64,000 nucleotides of DNA from Paenibacillus athensensis (lineage in GTDB: Bacteria > Bacillota > Bacilli > Paenibacillales > NBRC-103111): positions 165,066 through 229,065 of the forward strand of contig NZ_MYFO02000009.1 of NCBI RefSeq assembly GCF_004514475.2. The letters are read 5' to 3'. The notes below the pieces were generated by a model that was not told the origin of the DNA, made no database searches, and saw nothing but the letters and a program-made list of their open reading frames with translations. A program made the translations under genes and the position numbers. Positions 7,211 through 19,101 of this stretch are shown here, piece after piece (the stretch's first letter is position 1; every line of letters starts with the position of its first letter).

Positions 7211-10200
7211 ATGTCCACTCATAGACTTGCTGCTGACTCCGCGGTACCGAAGAATAAGGCTCAAACCGCCGAGGGGCAGATACATAACGCATATATTGTA
7301 GGAATCGGCGCTTCGGCCGGAGGGTTGGAGGCTCTGGAGCAATTCTTCAATCATATGCATCCGCGAAGCGGCATGAGCTTTGTCATTATTCAGCATTTGT
7401 CTCCCCATTATAAGAGCTTTATGGCGGAGTTGCTAGCTTCACATACTTCCATGAATATTGAATTGGCTGAAGACGGCATGATCATCCATCCGAATCATGT
7501 CTATTTATTGCCGCCGAGTAAAAATATGACCATCCAGCAAGGTAGGCTGGCATTGATTGATGTTGTCCCGAAAGCGGGGCTCAATTTGCCGATCGACCTT
7601 TTTTTGCATTCTCTGGCACAGGAGCGCGGGGCGCATGCTATCGCGGTCATTTTGTCGGGAACCGGCAGCGACGGCTCCAAGGGGATTGCTGCGATTAAAG
7701 AAGCGGGCGGTCTGGTGTTTGTCCAGGACGAGGAAACGGCCAAATTCGACGGCATGCCGACGAGCGCCCGCCTGACCGGACATGTCGATGCCGTGCTGGC
7801 GCCCGGAGAAATGGCCGACAAGCTGCTGGCCATTAGCCGAAACCGGACGACGTCGGCGCAGATCGAGCTGGATTTCTCCTCAAAAAATCAAACCGATTTA
7901 TATATCAAACAGATTTTCGATCTGATCAAGCAGACGAGCGGCATCGATTTTAATTATTATAAACGCAATAGCGTATTCCGGCGGATCGAACGGCGCATGA
8001 TGCTGTGCAACATCGGCACGCTGGCGAGCTATACGGAATTTCTCACGCAAAGCAAAAGCGAGCTCGGCGCGCTGCGCAAGGATCTGCTGATTGGCGTCAC
8101 GCAGTTTTTCCGCGATGCGGAAGCGTTTGAAATCATCGAAAAAAAAGTGCTTCCGGCACTATTTGAGCAAAAAAAGCACGACCGCGAGATGCGTGTCTGG
8201 ATTGCCGGCTGTTCAACCGGCGAGGAGGCGTATTCGCTGGCGATTCTGATCAGGGAATATATGGACAAGGTTGGCGAGGAATATACGGTCAAAATGTTTG
8301 CCACCGATCTTGACAAGGATTCGGTGGAATTCGCCGGGCATGGCATCTACCCGGAAAGTGCGGTGAAGGGCGTTCCGCCGGTGCTGCTGGAGCGGTATTT
8401 CACGAAGGACGAAGAAACGTACCGGATTAGCAAGGAGCTGCGCAAAATGATTGTGTTTGCGCAGCATAACATTACGAAGGACCCGCCGTTCAGCAATCTG
8501 GATCTGATTACGTGCCGCAACATGCTGATTTATTTGCAGCCGGACATGCAGCGCAAGGTGCTGTCGCTGTTCCATTTTGTGCTGAATTCGAAGGGCGTGC
8601 TGTTTCTCGGTCCGAGCGAAAGCATTGGCCGGCTGACGCACCAGTTTGAGCCGGTGGACCGCAGGTGGAATATTTTCCAGCACAAGCGTTTGAAGGACAG
8701 CCATTTGTCCGGCTACATGGACGTGTCGAGTGAAGTGCGAGAGGTGCGGTCGGCGCGACAGCCGGTCAAGGTGTACCCGCATATTCATGACGAGCAGACG
8801 TTTCGGCGTGCAGACGATATATATACGGTGTTTGTGGACGAGCATATGCCTCCGTGCATGGTCATCGACGAAAACAATGAAATCATCCATTTGAGCGGCA
8901 ACGTCAACCCGTATTTGACGCCGGCCCGAGGCAAGCCCAGCTGGAACCTGTATAAAATGGTCGAGCCGCATCTATCGGTTGCGATTGCTACGGCGTTCCA
9001 GCGCGTTCGGCGCGACAAGCTGCCGGTCGTCTATAAAGCGATCAAGCTGCATAACCGCGGCGGCGAGGACGCAGCGATCAATCTGACGATCAAGCCGTTC
9101 TCTGACCGCAGCAAGGAGCTGGAGAAGCTGGCGCTGGTTATTTTCGAGCCGGTTGCTGTCCCGCCGGCCATTCAGGAAGAGGTCGTACGCGAGACGACCT
9201 TCGATATTACCAGCAACGTTAATCAGCGGGTCATTGAGCTGGAGATGGAGCTGCAGCGCGCCGAGGAAACCTTGCAGGCCACGGTCGAGGAGCTGGAGAC
9301 GTCCAACGAGGAGCTGCAGGCGACAAACGAAGAGCTGGTGGCGGCCAACGAGGAGCTGCAAAGCACCAACGAAGAGCTGCAGTCGGTGAACGAGGAGCTG
9401 GTGACGGTCAATACCGAATACCAGTACAAGATTCAAGAGCTGACCGAGCTGAACAACGACATGAACAACTTCCTGGTCAGCACCAAAATCGGCACGATTT
9501 TTCTCGATAAAAATATGTGCATCCGCCGCTTTACGCCAGCGATTACGAAGGAAATCAATCTGCTCGACGTCGATTACGGACGTCCGATCAGCCATATCTC
9601 GCACAACTTCAAGTCGGAAAATCTGGTCAAGGAAGCAAAAAAAGTGCTGCGGACGCTCACGCCCTTGGAAAAGGAAGTGCAGAGCACCAGCGGCAAGTGG
9701 TACAGCATGCGCATCCTGCCTTATCGGACAGCTGACAATTTCATCAGCGGCATCGTTATCACGTTCGTGGACATTACCGAGCTGAAGCGGGCGAACGCCG
9801 AGCTGGTCAAGCTCAGCTATGCCATTGAGCAAAGCCCGAGCATTGCGGTCATTAGCGATCTTGAAGGCCGGGTCGAATACGTCAACCCGCATTACTCCAA
9901 GCTGACCGGCTATACGCTGGACGAGGTGATGGGCCGCAACCTGCGTTTTCTGAATACGTGGGAGAACGGCGAGGTGTCGTATCAGGAAATCTGGGAAACG
10001 GTGAACAACGGGCATATTTGGACGGGCGAGCTGGAAAGCCAGAAGAAAAACGGCGAGGTGTATTGGGAATCCGTCCGTATTCTGCCGATCAAAAATAAAA
10101 AGGGCAAAACGATTCAATATCTCAAGGTAGCCGAGGATATTACGGATCGGCGCAATAGCGAGGAGCTGCTGCGCAAATCGGAAATGCTCTCGGCGATCGG

Positions 10201-10837
10201 ACAGCTCGCGGCGGGCATCGCGCACGAAATTCGCAACCCGTTGACGGCGCTCAAGGGCTTTACGAAGCTGCTGACGACCGGCATTCATAATGAAAGCTAC
10301 ATCCGCGTCATGAGCGAGGAGCTGAACCGCATCGAGGAAATCGTCAGCGAGCTGCTGGTGCTCGCCAAGCCGCAGGCGCTGGAGTTTGCCGCAAAGTCCG
10401 TGGCTGCGATCTGCCGCGACGTGATTATGCTGCTGGATACGCAGGCGATCATGAACAATATCGAGATTGCATTCGAAGCGCCGGAGACGGGCGTCGAGGT
10501 CCATTGCGTCGAAAATCAGCTCAAGCAGGTGTTTATCAACATTCTCAAAAACGCCATTGAAGCGATGCCGGGCGGCGGCCATATTATCGTACGCATCGAG
10601 CCGGACAGCCATCGCCAGCTAACGGTATCGATTATCGACCACGGTGTAGGTATCCCGGAGAACAAGCTGCCGCGGCTGGGCGAACCGTTTTACTCGACCA
10701 AGGATAAAGGGACGGGGCTGGGCCTTATGGTCAGCTGCAAAATCATCGAGAATCATCAAGGCTCGATCGCCTTTGCCAGCGAGCAGGGCAAGGGGACCAC
10801 AGTTAGCATAACGCTGCCCTTGTATGCCGGCGGTTAA
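7211..10837 (+). CDS. CheB-CheR-PAS-histidine kinase fusion
   Basis: 1208-residue cytoplasmic signalling protein. Domains in order: CheB methylesterase (about 25-205; Ser35 in GIGASAGG, a QHLS histidine, and the SGTGSDG aspartate); CheR methyltransferase (about 215-490; [14 protein letters not shown] is the SAM-binding motif); a heptad-rich coiled coil (about 665-735; repeated '[11 protein letters not shown]' units); two PAS domains (about 740-985); HisKA with phospho-acceptor His1005 in [11 protein letters not shown]; and HATPase_c to the end. No receiver domain and no membrane segment are present. Fusions of this type link receptor-methylation chemistry to a kinase. AAAGGAG precedes the ATG. 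The broken cobalamin-binding gene is divergently transcribed and may have been its partner. Confidence 0.93.
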   Translation: MSTHRLAADSAVPKNKAQTAEGQIHNAYIVGIGASAGGLEALEQFFNHMHPRSGMSFVIIQHLSPHYKSFMAELLASHTSMNIELAEDGMIIHPNHVYLLPPSKNMTIQQGRLALIDVVPKAGLNLPIDLFLHSLAQERGAHAIAVILSGTGSDGSKGIAAIKEAGGLVFVQDEETAKFDGMPTSARLTGHVDAVLAPGEMADKLLAISRNRTTSAQIELDFSSKNQTDLYIKQIFDLIKQTSGIDFNYYKRNSVFRRIERRMMLCNIGTLASYTEFLTQSKSELGALRKDLLIGVTQFFRDAEAFEIIEKKVLPALFEQKKHDREMRVWIAGCSTGEEAYSLAILIREYMDKVGEEYTVKMFATDLDKDSVEFAGHGIYPESAVKGVPPVLLERYFTKDEETYRISKELRKMIVFAQHNITKDPPFSNLDLITCRNMLIYLQPDMQRKVLSLFHFVLNSKGVLFLGPSESIGRLTHQFEPVDRRWNIFQHKRLKDSHLSGYMDVSSEVREVRSARQPVKVYPHIHDEQTFRRADDIYTVFVDEHMPPCMVIDENNEIIHLSGNVNPYLTPARGKPSWNLYKMVEPHLSVAIATAFQRVRRDKLPVVYKAIKLHNRGGEDAAINLTIKPFSDRSKELEKLALVIFEPVAVPPAIQEEVVRETTFDITSNVNQRVIELEMELQRAEETLQATVEELETSNEELQATNEELVAANEELQSTNEELQSVNEELVTVNTEYQYKIQELTELNNDMNNFLVSTKIGTIFLDKNMCIRRFTPAITKEINLLDVDYGRPISHISHNFKSENLVKEAKKVLRTLTPLEKEVQSTSGKWYSMRILPYRTADNFISGIVITFVDITELKRANAELVKLSYAIEQSPSIAVISDLEGRVEYVNPHYSKLTGYTLDEVMGRNLRFLNTWENGEVSYQEIWETVNNGHIWTGELESQKKNGEVYWESVRILPIKNKKGKTIQYLKVAEDITDRRNSEELLRKSEMLSAIGQLAAGIAHEIRNPLTALKGFTKLLTTGIHNESYIRVMSEELNRIEEIVSELLVLAKPQALEFAAKSVAAICRDVIMLLDTQAIMNNIEIAFEAPETGVEVHCVENQLKQVFINILKNAIEAMPGGGHIIVRIEPDSHRQLTVSIIDHGVGIPENKLPRLGEPFYSTKDKGTGLGLMVSCKIIENHQGSIAFASEQGKGTTVSITLPLYAGG

Positions 10838-10863
10838 CCGGACCTGGGCGGAAAAAATAGTAT

Positions 10864-10891
10864 TTGCAAGCTGTTGGGATCGTGCTATGAT
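10864..10891 (+). promoter_or_regulatory. Promoter of the thiamine operon
   Basis: TTGCAA (10864-10869) and TATGAT (10886-10891) are separated by 16 bp, with a TG one base before the -10. It lies directly upstream of the TPP riboswitch. Confidence 0.6.
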
Positions 10892-10918
10892 AAGAAGCGA
10901 ATAGAAGCATATGGAAAA

Positions 10919-11002
10919 TCACTAGGGGCGCCGAAAGGCTGAGACAGAGCAATCTGGACCCTTTGAACCTGAACTGGGTTATACCAGCGGAGGAAAGTGG
11001 AC
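10919..11002 (+). ncRNA. TPP riboswitch (THI element)
   Basis: The conserved blocks of the thiamine-pyrophosphate aptamer are all present: ACTAGGGG, GGCTGAGA, ACCCTTTGAACCTGAACTGG and ATACCAGCGGAGG. It precedes a thi gene cluster and is followed by a terminator hairpin, as expected for transcription attenuation. Confidence 0.95.
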
Positions 11003-11054
11003 TTTCGGCGGCGTGCGTGCACAGGTACGGACGATGTGTTGAAAAGAGAGCGAC

Positions 11055-11085
11055 AACCACTTTTCTTTGGGAAAGTGGTTTTTTT
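11055..11085 (+). terminator. Riboswitch-controlled terminator (attenuator)
   Basis: AACCACTTT pairs with AAAGTGGTT and is followed by seven T residues. It lies 50 bp after the TPP aptamer and 38 bp before tenI, so TPP binding should promote termination here. Confidence 0.85.
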
Positions 11086-11122
11086 GTTGTTTCGGACCTG
11101 CGGTGTGGAGAGGAGGCGGCAC

Positions 11123-11749
11123 ATGAGGCAGCGACGAGAATTGCATGCAGTGACTACGGGCCGGCAAGCTATGGAATTACTGACGGCGATTGCAGCAGCT
11201 ATTCATCCTTATGTGACGGCCATTCATGTGCGGGAAAAGCATTTGAGCGCTGCGGCGCTGCAAGCGTTAGCCGAGCGGCTTCTGGCGGCCGGCGTGCCCG
11301 GCGAGCGGCTGTACTTGAACGGCCGGCTGCAGGTTGCGCGGGACATGGGGCTTGGCGGCGTTCAGCTGCCGGGCGATTGGCCAAAGCTGGAACGCGCAGG
11401 GCAGACCGATGCGGGCAGCTTGCGCATTGGCGTGTCGGTCCACAGCGTGAAGGAAGCGCTGGAGCGCGAACGGGAAGGCGCCGATTACGTGCTGTACGGC
11501 CATATCTATGCGACGGACTCCAAGCTTGGGTTACCGCCGCGCGGGCTGGAGGGCTTGCGTGAGTTGACCTTGCGGACACGAGTGCCGGTGGTCGCTATTG
11601 GCGGAATCACGCCGCTGAACGCTGCAGCCGTCTGCGCGGCCGGCGCGGCCGGCGTCGCCGTCATGAGCGGCATCTGGGAGGCGGACGATCCTGTGCAGGC
11701 TGCAGAGACTTATGCCCTTGCGCTGCAAGGGACAGGAGGGAGAGGATGA
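11123..11749 (+). CDS. tenI: TenI-like thiazole tautomerase / thiamine phosphate synthase family
   Basis: 208-residue TIM-barrel protein of the TenI/ThiE family. Family features include 'AIHVREKHLS', 'LYLNGRLQVARDMGLGGVQLPGDW', 'SVHSVKEAL' and 'VVAIGGITPLNAAAV'. TenI proteins aromatise the thiazole tautomer made by ThiG and do not join the two thiamine halves. The synthase proper is encoded by thiE later in this cluster, which supports the TenI reading. The start at 11123 follows GAGAGGAGG. The stop overlaps the start of thiO by the ATGA arrangement, so the two are translationally coupled. Expression should be switched by the upstream TPP riboswitch. Confidence 0.85.
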   Translation: MRQRRELHAVTTGRQAMELLTAIAAAIHPYVTAIHVREKHLSAAALQALAERLLAAGVPGERLYLNGRLQVARDMGLGGVQLPGDWPKLERAGQTDAGSLRIGVSVHSVKEALEREREGADYVLYGHIYATDSKLGLPPRGLEGLRELTLRTRVPVVAIGGITPLNAAAVCAAGAAGVAVMSGIWEADDPVQAAETYALALQGTGGRG

Positions 11750-12924
11750 GCAGAATGGACGACGTCATTGTGATCGGCGGCGGCGTGATCGGCTGCTCCA
11801 TCGCGTATCAGCTGGCCGGACGCGGGCTGGCGGTGACGGTGCTGGAGCGCGGCCGGCTCGGTGGCGAAGCGACGGCCGCTGCCGCGGGAATGCTCGGCGC
11901 GCAAGCCGAGATGGACGAAACGGGACCGCTGTTCCAGCTGTCCCGTTGGAGCCGTTCGCTCTTCCCGCAGCTGGCGGAAGAGCTGGGGGCGCTGACGGGC
12001 ATCGGCATCGGCCTCGTCCGCGAAGGGCTCCTGCACCTCGCCGTAGACGAGGCGCAGGAGCAGGAGCTGCGGGCCCGCGCTGCGCTGCAGCGGGCCGCGG
12101 GCGAAACGGCGGCGTGGCTGGACGCCGCCGAAGCCGTCCGGCTGGAGCCTGCGCTCAGCCGGGAGCTGCGCGGGGCGCTCTACCTGCCGTCCGACGGACA
12201 GGTAGAGGCCCCGCAGCTGGCGCGCGCGCTGGCTGCGGGAGCCGCGCTGCGCGGAGCGCGCCTGCGCGAGTATGCGCAGGCGCAGGAGCTGCTCGTCGAG
12301 CGGGGGCGCGTCGTCGGGGTATTGACCGACGACGGCCCGCGGTACGCCGAGCGGGTGGTGGCGGCCGCAGGCGTGTGGAGCGGCCGGCTGCTTAGCGGCA
12401 TCGGAGCCGAGCTGCCGCTGGCGCCGGTGAAGGGCGAGTGCTTTTCGGTGCTCGCCTCGCCGGGGCTGCTGCGCCGGACGTTGTTCACGCCCGGCTGCTA
12501 TATCGTGCCGAAGGCCGGAGGCCGGCTGGTTGTCGGCGCAACGATGCAGCCCGGCAGCTACGACCGCCGGGTGTCGCTCGCCGGGATTGCCGGCTTGATG
12601 CAGACGGCACAGCGGCTGCTGCCCGCGATCGGCGAAGCCGAATGGGAGCGGGCATGGTCCGGTCTGCGCCCGCAAAGCGCAGACGGGCTGCCGTACCTCG
12701 GCGCTGTGCCGGGGTACGAGGGGCTGTACGTGGCGGCGGGGCATTACCGCAACGGGATTTTGCTGGCGCCGGCCACAGGCGTGTGGCTGGCGGCGCTGGT
12801 CGCCGGCGGCCCGGCCGAGGCGGCGGAGCTGCTGGCGCGCGAGGAGCGGCAGCGGCCCGGTGCGGGCAGCTGGGCCGCGGCGTGCCAGGCGGAGCGGTTG
12901 GGCGCGGAGGCGGCGCTTGGCTAA
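11746..12924 (+). CDS. thiO: Glycine oxidase ThiO
   Basis: 392-residue FAD-dependent oxidase of the DAO family. The N-terminal dinucleotide-binding motif is VIVIGGGVIGCSIAYQLAGRG. 'GRLGGEATAAAAGML' and the C-terminal 'GLYVAAGHYRNGILLAPATG' are typical of ThiO. The enzyme oxidises glycine to dehydroglycine, the imine donor for thiazole formation in aerobic Bacillus-type thiamine synthesis; the product is used by ThiG together with ThiS. The ATG overlaps the tenI stop. After this gene the operon is interrupted by about 760 bp of repeat-rich DNA before thiS. Confidence 0.92.
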   Translation: MSRMDDVIVIGGGVIGCSIAYQLAGRGLAVTVLERGRLGGEATAAAAGMLGAQAEMDETGPLFQLSRWSRSLFPQLAEELGALTGIGIGLVREGLLHLAVDEAQEQELRARAALQRAAGETAAWLDAAEAVRLEPALSRELRGALYLPSDGQVEAPQLARALAAGAALRGARLREYAQAQELLVERGRVVGVLTDDGPRYAERVVAAAGVWSGRLLSGIGAELPLAPVKGECFSVLASPGLLRRTLFTPGCYIVPKAGGRLVVGATMQPGSYDRRVSLAGIAGLMQTAQRLLPAIGEAEWERAWSGLRPQSADGLPYLGAVPGYEGLYVAAGHYRNGILLAPATGVWLAALVAGGPAEAAELLAREERQRPGAGSWAAACQAERLGAEAALG

Positions 12925-13175
12925 GCGGAGCGTCGGAGTGCAACCGTCGAGCCGGTTGTGGCTGGGCGGAGCGTCGGAGGGCGACCGCCGGTCCGGTTGT
13001 GGTGGAGCGGAGTGTCGGAGGCCAACGTCGAGCTGGTTGTAGCGGGGCGGAGCGTCAGAGGCCAACGTCGAGCCGGTTGTAGCGGGGCGGAGCGTCGGAG
13101 GTCGAGCGCTGGGACGGTTGTAGCGGAGCGGAGCGTCGGAGGGCAACCGCCGAGCTGGTCGTAGCGGGGCGGAGT
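12925..13175. repeat. 41-bp GC-rich tandem repeat array after thiO
   Basis: GCGGAG-type unit starts recur at 12925, 12966, 13007, 13047, 13087, 13128 and 13169, a period of 40-41 bp. Most units contain a short hairpin, CAACCG-(loop)-CGGTTG, so the array would form a row of small stem-loops if transcribed. The period is not a multiple of three, and no protein is predicted. Confidence 0.85.
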
Positions 13176-13683
13176 TCGAGGGCGTGTAGGTTGGACGCGG
13201 GCGAAAGTGGCGGGAGTTAGGTGCGATGTAGTGCTGAGTGGAGTGTAAACGGAGCTTGCCCGGTGTGCCGGGCGGAATAACAAGCCGAGACCGCACCGTA
13301 GCATGTCTGCACACGACGGAGCGGCCTGGCGTAGAGGGAGTGCAGATTGCATTGGCCGTAGCGGAGCGGACAGAGCAGCTGAGCGCGAACCTGTTCCTGA
13401 GCGTAACCGACGCGGAAAGCGGCTTGGCCGCAAGCCGCGCGGGTTGGAGGTGACACGCACCTGCGGACGCTTGCGGCGGGAGAGCAACTAGCGGGAATTG
13501 GCGCGGGTCGGCGGTTTATTTTTCACAAAGTAAGGGAGCCGAAGGGGGCGCTGTGCTGGGTACATAATGGATCTATACCGAACCCCGGTATGGTTTCGAC
13601 AAAAAGCGAGAGTATGCACGGAGCTGAGGTCCGCCCTGTCAGACGGGGAATAACAGCAAACAAAGCAAAAGGAGGCAGCGCTT
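13176..13683. other. Gene-free stretch between the repeat array and thiS
   Basis: No credible gene is seen: all frames are short or low-complexity. There are weak inverted repeats near 13578-13600 (CGAACC...GGTTTCG) and 13630-13647 (CCGCCCTGTCAGACGGGG). A good thiS ribosome binding site (AAAGGAGG) lies at the end. It may act as leader for thiS-thiG. Confidence 0.5.
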
Positions 13684-13887
13684 ATGAGGCTGCAGATTAA
13701 CGGGGACGCGCTGGAGGTGCCGGATCATGTGGCGACGGTGACGGAGCTGCTGGAGCATTTTCAGCTTGGCAACAAGATGCTGGTGGTCGAGCTGGACGGT
13801 GTGATTTTGGATAGAAATGTTCACGGGGATACGAGGCTGCCGGCGGGCAGCAAAATCGAAATTGTTCATTTTGTCGGAGGAGGCTGA
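13684..13887 (+). CDS. thiS: Sulfur carrier protein ThiS
   Basis: 67 residues with a ubiquitin-like fold, ending in Gly-Gly-Gly after 'KIEIVHFV'. The C-terminal di-glycine is adenylylated and converted to a thiocarboxylate that donates sulfur to ThiG. The ATG follows AAAGGAGGC. The TGA overlaps the thiG ATG by one base, so translation is coupled. The usual activating enzyme ThiF is not encoded in this cluster; a MoeB-type enzyme elsewhere may serve. Confidence 0.93.
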   Translation: MRLQINGDALEVPDHVATVTELLEHFQLGNKMLVVELDGVILDRNVHGDTRLPAGSKIEIVHFVGGG

Positions 13888-14660
13888 TGGATATGCTGCA
13901 AATCGGACCGCATTTATTTTCATCCCGGCTGCTGTTGGGTACGGGGAAGTTTCCGGATTTTCAGGTGCAAAAGCAGGCGGTGGAGGTCAGCGAGGCGCAA
14001 ATTTTGACCTTTGCAGTGCGCCGGATGAATATTTTTGAAGCGAGTCAGCCGAATTTTTTATCGCTGCTCGATCCGGCGTCGTTTACGCTGCTGCCGAATA
14101 CGGCGGGAGCCAAAACCGCCGAGGAAGCGGTGCGCATTGCCAAGCTGGCCAAGGCGTCGGGGCTGTGCGACATGATCAAGGTCGAGGTAATCGGCGACGA
14201 CAAGACGCTGCTGCCCGATCCGTTGGAGACGCTGCGGGCGTCGGAGATGCTTTTGGCGGAAGGGTTTATCGTGCTGCCGTACACGTCGGACGACGTGCTG
14301 CTGGCCAAGCGGCTACAGGAGCTGGGCGTTCACGCGATCATGCCGGGCGCGTCGCCGATCGGCTCGGGGCAAGGGATTGTGAATCCGTTGAATTTGAGTT
14401 TTATTATCGAGCAGGCGACGGTGCCGGTGATCGTCGATGCGGGCATTGGCGCGCCGTCGGATGCGGCTTTGGCGATGGAGCTGGGATCGGACGGCGTGCT
14501 GCTCAATACCGCGGTGTCGGGGGCCAAGGACCCGGTCAAAATGGCGCTGGCGATGAAGCTGGCGATCGAGGCCGGTCGAGCCGGCTTTGAGGCGGGACGT
14601 ATCCCTAAAAAGCGCTACGCTTCGGCGAGCAGCCCGGTCGAGGGCATGAGCCGGGTGTAG
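13887..14660 (+). CDS. thiG: Thiazole synthase ThiG
   Basis: 257-residue TIM-barrel enzyme that builds the thiazole phosphate ring from deoxyxylulose 5-phosphate, dehydroglycine and the ThiS thiocarboxylate. Recognisable blocks include '[11 protein letters not shown]', '[15 protein letters not shown]', the Schiff-base lysine region '[17 protein letters not shown]', '[14 protein letters not shown]', '[20 protein letters not shown]' and the end '[14 protein letters not shown]'. Length is normal for the family. The start overlaps the thiS stop; an ATG two codons later is also possible. Confidence 0.95.
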   Translation: MDMLQIGPHLFSSRLLLGTGKFPDFQVQKQAVEVSEAQILTFAVRRMNIFEASQPNFLSLLDPASFTLLPNTAGAKTAEEAVRIAKLAKASGLCDMIKVEVIGDDKTLLPDPLETLRASEMLLAEGFIVLPYTSDDVLLAKRLQELGVHAIMPGASPIGSGQGIVNPLNLSFIIEQATVPVIVDAGIGAPSDAALAMELGSDGVLLNTAVSGAKDPVKMALAMKLAIEAGRAGFEAGRIPKKRYASASSPVEGMSRV

Positions 14661-14835
14661 CCGGGAAGAGCCGGGGTCTGCCGGTGGGCAGAGGTGAGAA
14701 GATGTGCGGCGTCAGGCAGCCGGGCGTCCGGTCAGTGCGGACGGGTGTCTGATGTGTTTCGTTGGGCTGCGAGCAGGTGCGAGCGGCTGTGGGGGCTGCT
14801 TTTTACATGTCAAAGATCAACAGGGAGATGACGTA

Positions 14836-15924
14836 ATGGCTGTGGCAAAAGCGTTGACGATTGCGGGCTCGGACAGCGGCGGCGGCGCGGGGCTGCAGGC
14901 TGATCTCAAAACGTTTCAGGAGCTGGGCGTGTACGGCATGTCGGTCGTAACGGCGGTTACCGCGCAAAATACGCTTGGCGTGCATGGGGTGTATCCGCTG
15001 TCGGTCGATGCGGTTGAGCGGCAGCTTTGGGCGTTGGGCGAGGATTTGCCGCCGGATGCGCTGAAAACGGGGATGCTGCACGACGGCGATTTGATTCGCG
15101 TGACGGCTGAAGCGGTTCGGCGCTACGGCTGGGGGCGGCTGGTGATCGATCCGGTGATGCTGGCCAAGGGCGGTGCGGCGCTGCTGCGTCCGGAGGCTGT
15201 GGCTGCGCTGATCGGGTGTCTGCTGCCGCTGGCGGCGCTGGTTACGCCGAATTTGCCGGAAGCGGAGGCGCTTAGCGGGCTGCGGATTACCGACGACGCT
15301 TCGCGCCGATCGGCTGCGCTGCGCATACATGCGTATGGCGCTGCCTGTGTGGTGATCAAGGGTGGCCATGACGAAGGGGATGCGGCGCAGTCGACGGATC
15401 TTTTGTATGATGGGGAACGTTTTGTGACGTTCACGGGTCCGCGGTTGGCGACGCGGCACACGCACGGGACGGGCTGCACGTTTGCGGCGGCGGCGGCGGC
15501 GGGCCTGGCCCGCGGGCAGACGGTGGCGGAAGCGGTCGGGCTGGCGAAGCGTTTTGTGCAGGCGGCGTTGGCGGAGCCGCTTGAGCTGGGCGGCGGTCAC
15601 GGGCCGACGAATCACTGGGCGTACCGGTGGCAGGCTGCGGCGCGAAGCGACGGGTTTGGCGTGGATGGCGGCGGGGCGGCCGGGCGTAATGGGGCGCAGG
15701 CGTATGGGAGCGCTGAAGCAGATGCCGATGCAAGTGCTTGGGCCGGGCGAGTAGAGGCGGCGGCTGGTACGGGTGCGGTTAGGAGCGCAGGCGTGAGTGC
15801 AAGTGCGAGTGCAGGCGCAGGCGCAGCAAGTGCAGGCATGAGCCGTAATGTAGACGAACGTGCGGACGCCGATGCGAACCCCGCTAGCGCGGCCGGTTAC
15901 TCCAGCCGTGAGGGGTTGTCATGA
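14836..15924 (+). CDS. thiD: Hydroxymethylpyrimidine(-phosphate) kinase ThiD with an unusual Ala/Gly-rich tail
   Basis: Ribokinase-fold enzyme that phosphorylates HMP and HMP-P for thiamine synthesis. Residues 1-265 are a complete ThiD: AGSDSGGGAGLQADLKTFQ, 'VTAVTAQNT', 'VIDPVMLAKGG', 'TPNLPEAEAL', and the GTGCTFAAA anion hole with its catalytic Cys-containing loop. After 'GPTNHWAYRWQ' comes about 95 residues of Ala/Gly/Ser/Asp-rich low-complexity sequence not expected in the family. It probably arose by read-through into GC-rich intergenic DNA. The start at 14836 follows AGGGAGA. The stop overlaps the thiE start (ATGA). The 175 bp between thiG and thiD hold no gene; thiF, often found here, is missing. 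Confidence 0.9.
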   Translation: MAVAKALTIAGSDSGGGAGLQADLKTFQELGVYGMSVVTAVTAQNTLGVHGVYPLSVDAVERQLWALGEDLPPDALKTGMLHDGDLIRVTAEAVRRYGWGRLVIDPVMLAKGGAALLRPEAVAALIGCLLPLAALVTPNLPEAEALSGLRITDDASRRSAALRIHAYGAACVVIKGGHDEGDAAQSTDLLYDGERFVTFTGPRLATRHTHGTGCTFAAAAAAGLARGQTVAEAVGLAKRFVQAALAEPLELGGGHGPTNHWAYRWQAAARSDGFGVDGGGAAGRNGAQAYGSAEADADASAWAGRVEAAAGTGAVRSAGVSASASAGAGAASAGMSRNVDERADADANPASAAGYSSREGLS

Positions 15925-16592
15925 GCCCCGGGCAGCTGCGCGCAGCGTTGCGCTTGTATGTGGTGCTGGGCAGTCCGAACTGCGCGGGACGGGACCCCGT
16001 GCAGGTGCTGGCGGCTGCGCTGGACGGCGGCGTCACGATGGTGCAATTCCGCGAAAAAGGCCCCGGGGCGCTGCAAGGCGCGGCCCGGCGGGCCTTAGGC
16101 GGCGAGCTGCGCCGCCTGTGCGATCAGCGCGGCGTCCCGTTCATCGTCAACGACGATGTGGGGCTCGCGCTGGAGCTGGGGGCCGATGGGGTGCACATCG
16201 GCCAAGAAGACGAAGCCGCCGTGCAGGTGCGGCGGCGGACGTCCGGCCTGATCGTGGGCGTGTCTGCCCACAATCAGGCCGAGGCGGAATCGGCGTTGGC
16301 CGCAGGCGCCGATTATTTGGGCGTCGGGCCCATGTACGCCACGCGCACGAAGCTTGATGCGCGTGAGGTGCAAGGGCCCGCAGGGCTGGCGCGGATGCGG
16401 GCTGCCGGCATCCGCGCGCCTTTGGTCGGCATCGGGGGCATCGATGCCGGGAACGCCGCCGCCGTGCTGGCGGCGGGAGCCGACGGCGCAGCCGTGGTGA
16501 GCGCGATCGCGGCAGCGCGCGATCCGCGGGCGGCGGCAGCGGAGCTGAGCCGCGCGACGGCGGCGGTGCTGGGCGCGTTGCGCCAGCGGTGA
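15921..16592 (+). CDS. thiE: Thiamine-phosphate synthase ThiE
   Basis: 223-residue TIM-barrel enzyme that joins HMP pyrophosphate and thiazole phosphate. The expected motifs are present: 'VTMVQFREKGPG' (phosphate and pyrimidine site), 'PFIVNDDVGLALELGADGVHIGQED', 'GVSAHNQAEA', 'ADYLGVGPMYATRTK' and 'VGIGGIDAGNAAAVLAAGADG'. Length is normal. It overlaps thiD by four bases and is the last gene before a 325-bp gap to thiC. No strong ribosome binding site is seen, consistent with translational coupling. Confidence 0.93.
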   Translation: MSPGQLRAALRLYVVLGSPNCAGRDPVQVLAAALDGGVTMVQFREKGPGALQGAARRALGGELRRLCDQRGVPFIVNDDVGLALELGADGVHIGQEDEAAVQVRRRTSGLIVGVSAHNQAEAESALAAGADYLGVGPMYATRTKLDAREVQGPAGLARMRAAGIRAPLVGIGGIDAGNAAAVLAAGADGAAVVSAIAAARDPRAAAAELSRATAAVLGALRQR

Positions 16593-18696
<2,104 letters not shown>

Positions 18697-18724
18697 GCCG
18701 GAGCGACTGCTCCCGGTACCGATA

Positions 18725-18762
18725 AAGCGTCTTTGCCGATTGCGGCAGGGGCGCTTTTGTTT
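18725..18762 (+). terminator. Terminator after thiC
   Basis: AAGCG(t)C...TTTGCCG pairs imperfectly with CGGCA...GGGCGCTTT around ATTG, followed by TTTTGTTTG. It ends the thiamine operon. Confidence 0.7.
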
Positions 18763-18834
18763 GTTTCACTACTCCCTGCCGGCAAGCTTCATCAGATGCA
18801 GAGGCGGACAAGGGGGGCGGAACGCAGGTGATAT

Positions 18835-18896
18835 TTTTTCACCCTACCCACGATGGTGACAACTGGATATGATGGATAGGAAAACGTTTTCCTATC
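18835..18896 (+). promoter_or_regulatory. Promoter and palindromic operator of the first GH9 gene
   Basis: The motif TTTTTCACCCTA (18835-18846) lies 33 bp before a TATGAT -10 box (18868-18873). Two bases after it comes a perfect 22-bp palindrome (18875-18896) centred on AAAACGTTTT. The core resembles LacI-family/cre operators. The same motif, the same 33-bp offset and a palindrome at the same place precede the second GH9 gene. Confidence 0.6.
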
Positions 18897-19101
18897 TTTT
18901 ATTTTCCAAGAGAAGTATGCTGCAAAAGCTTATGTTCACATGGTGCTTTCACGTTTATTCATGAGTTTTTGTACATACGAGATCAAGCTTGGGGAGGTGA
19001 CGGTTATCGGGGCATGACGGCGCGAGAGTGTGAGGCAGGCTTGTGGGGGAACCTTTTCTGAAGGCAAGAGGAATCATTTCATTTAAAAGGAGAGATCATT
19101 G

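Noticed and set aside
8972..10612. A 546-codon minus-strand frame inside the CheB-CheR-kinase gene
   Set aside because: It is antisense to a well-supported gene, rich in Arg/His/Gln as expected for such shadows.
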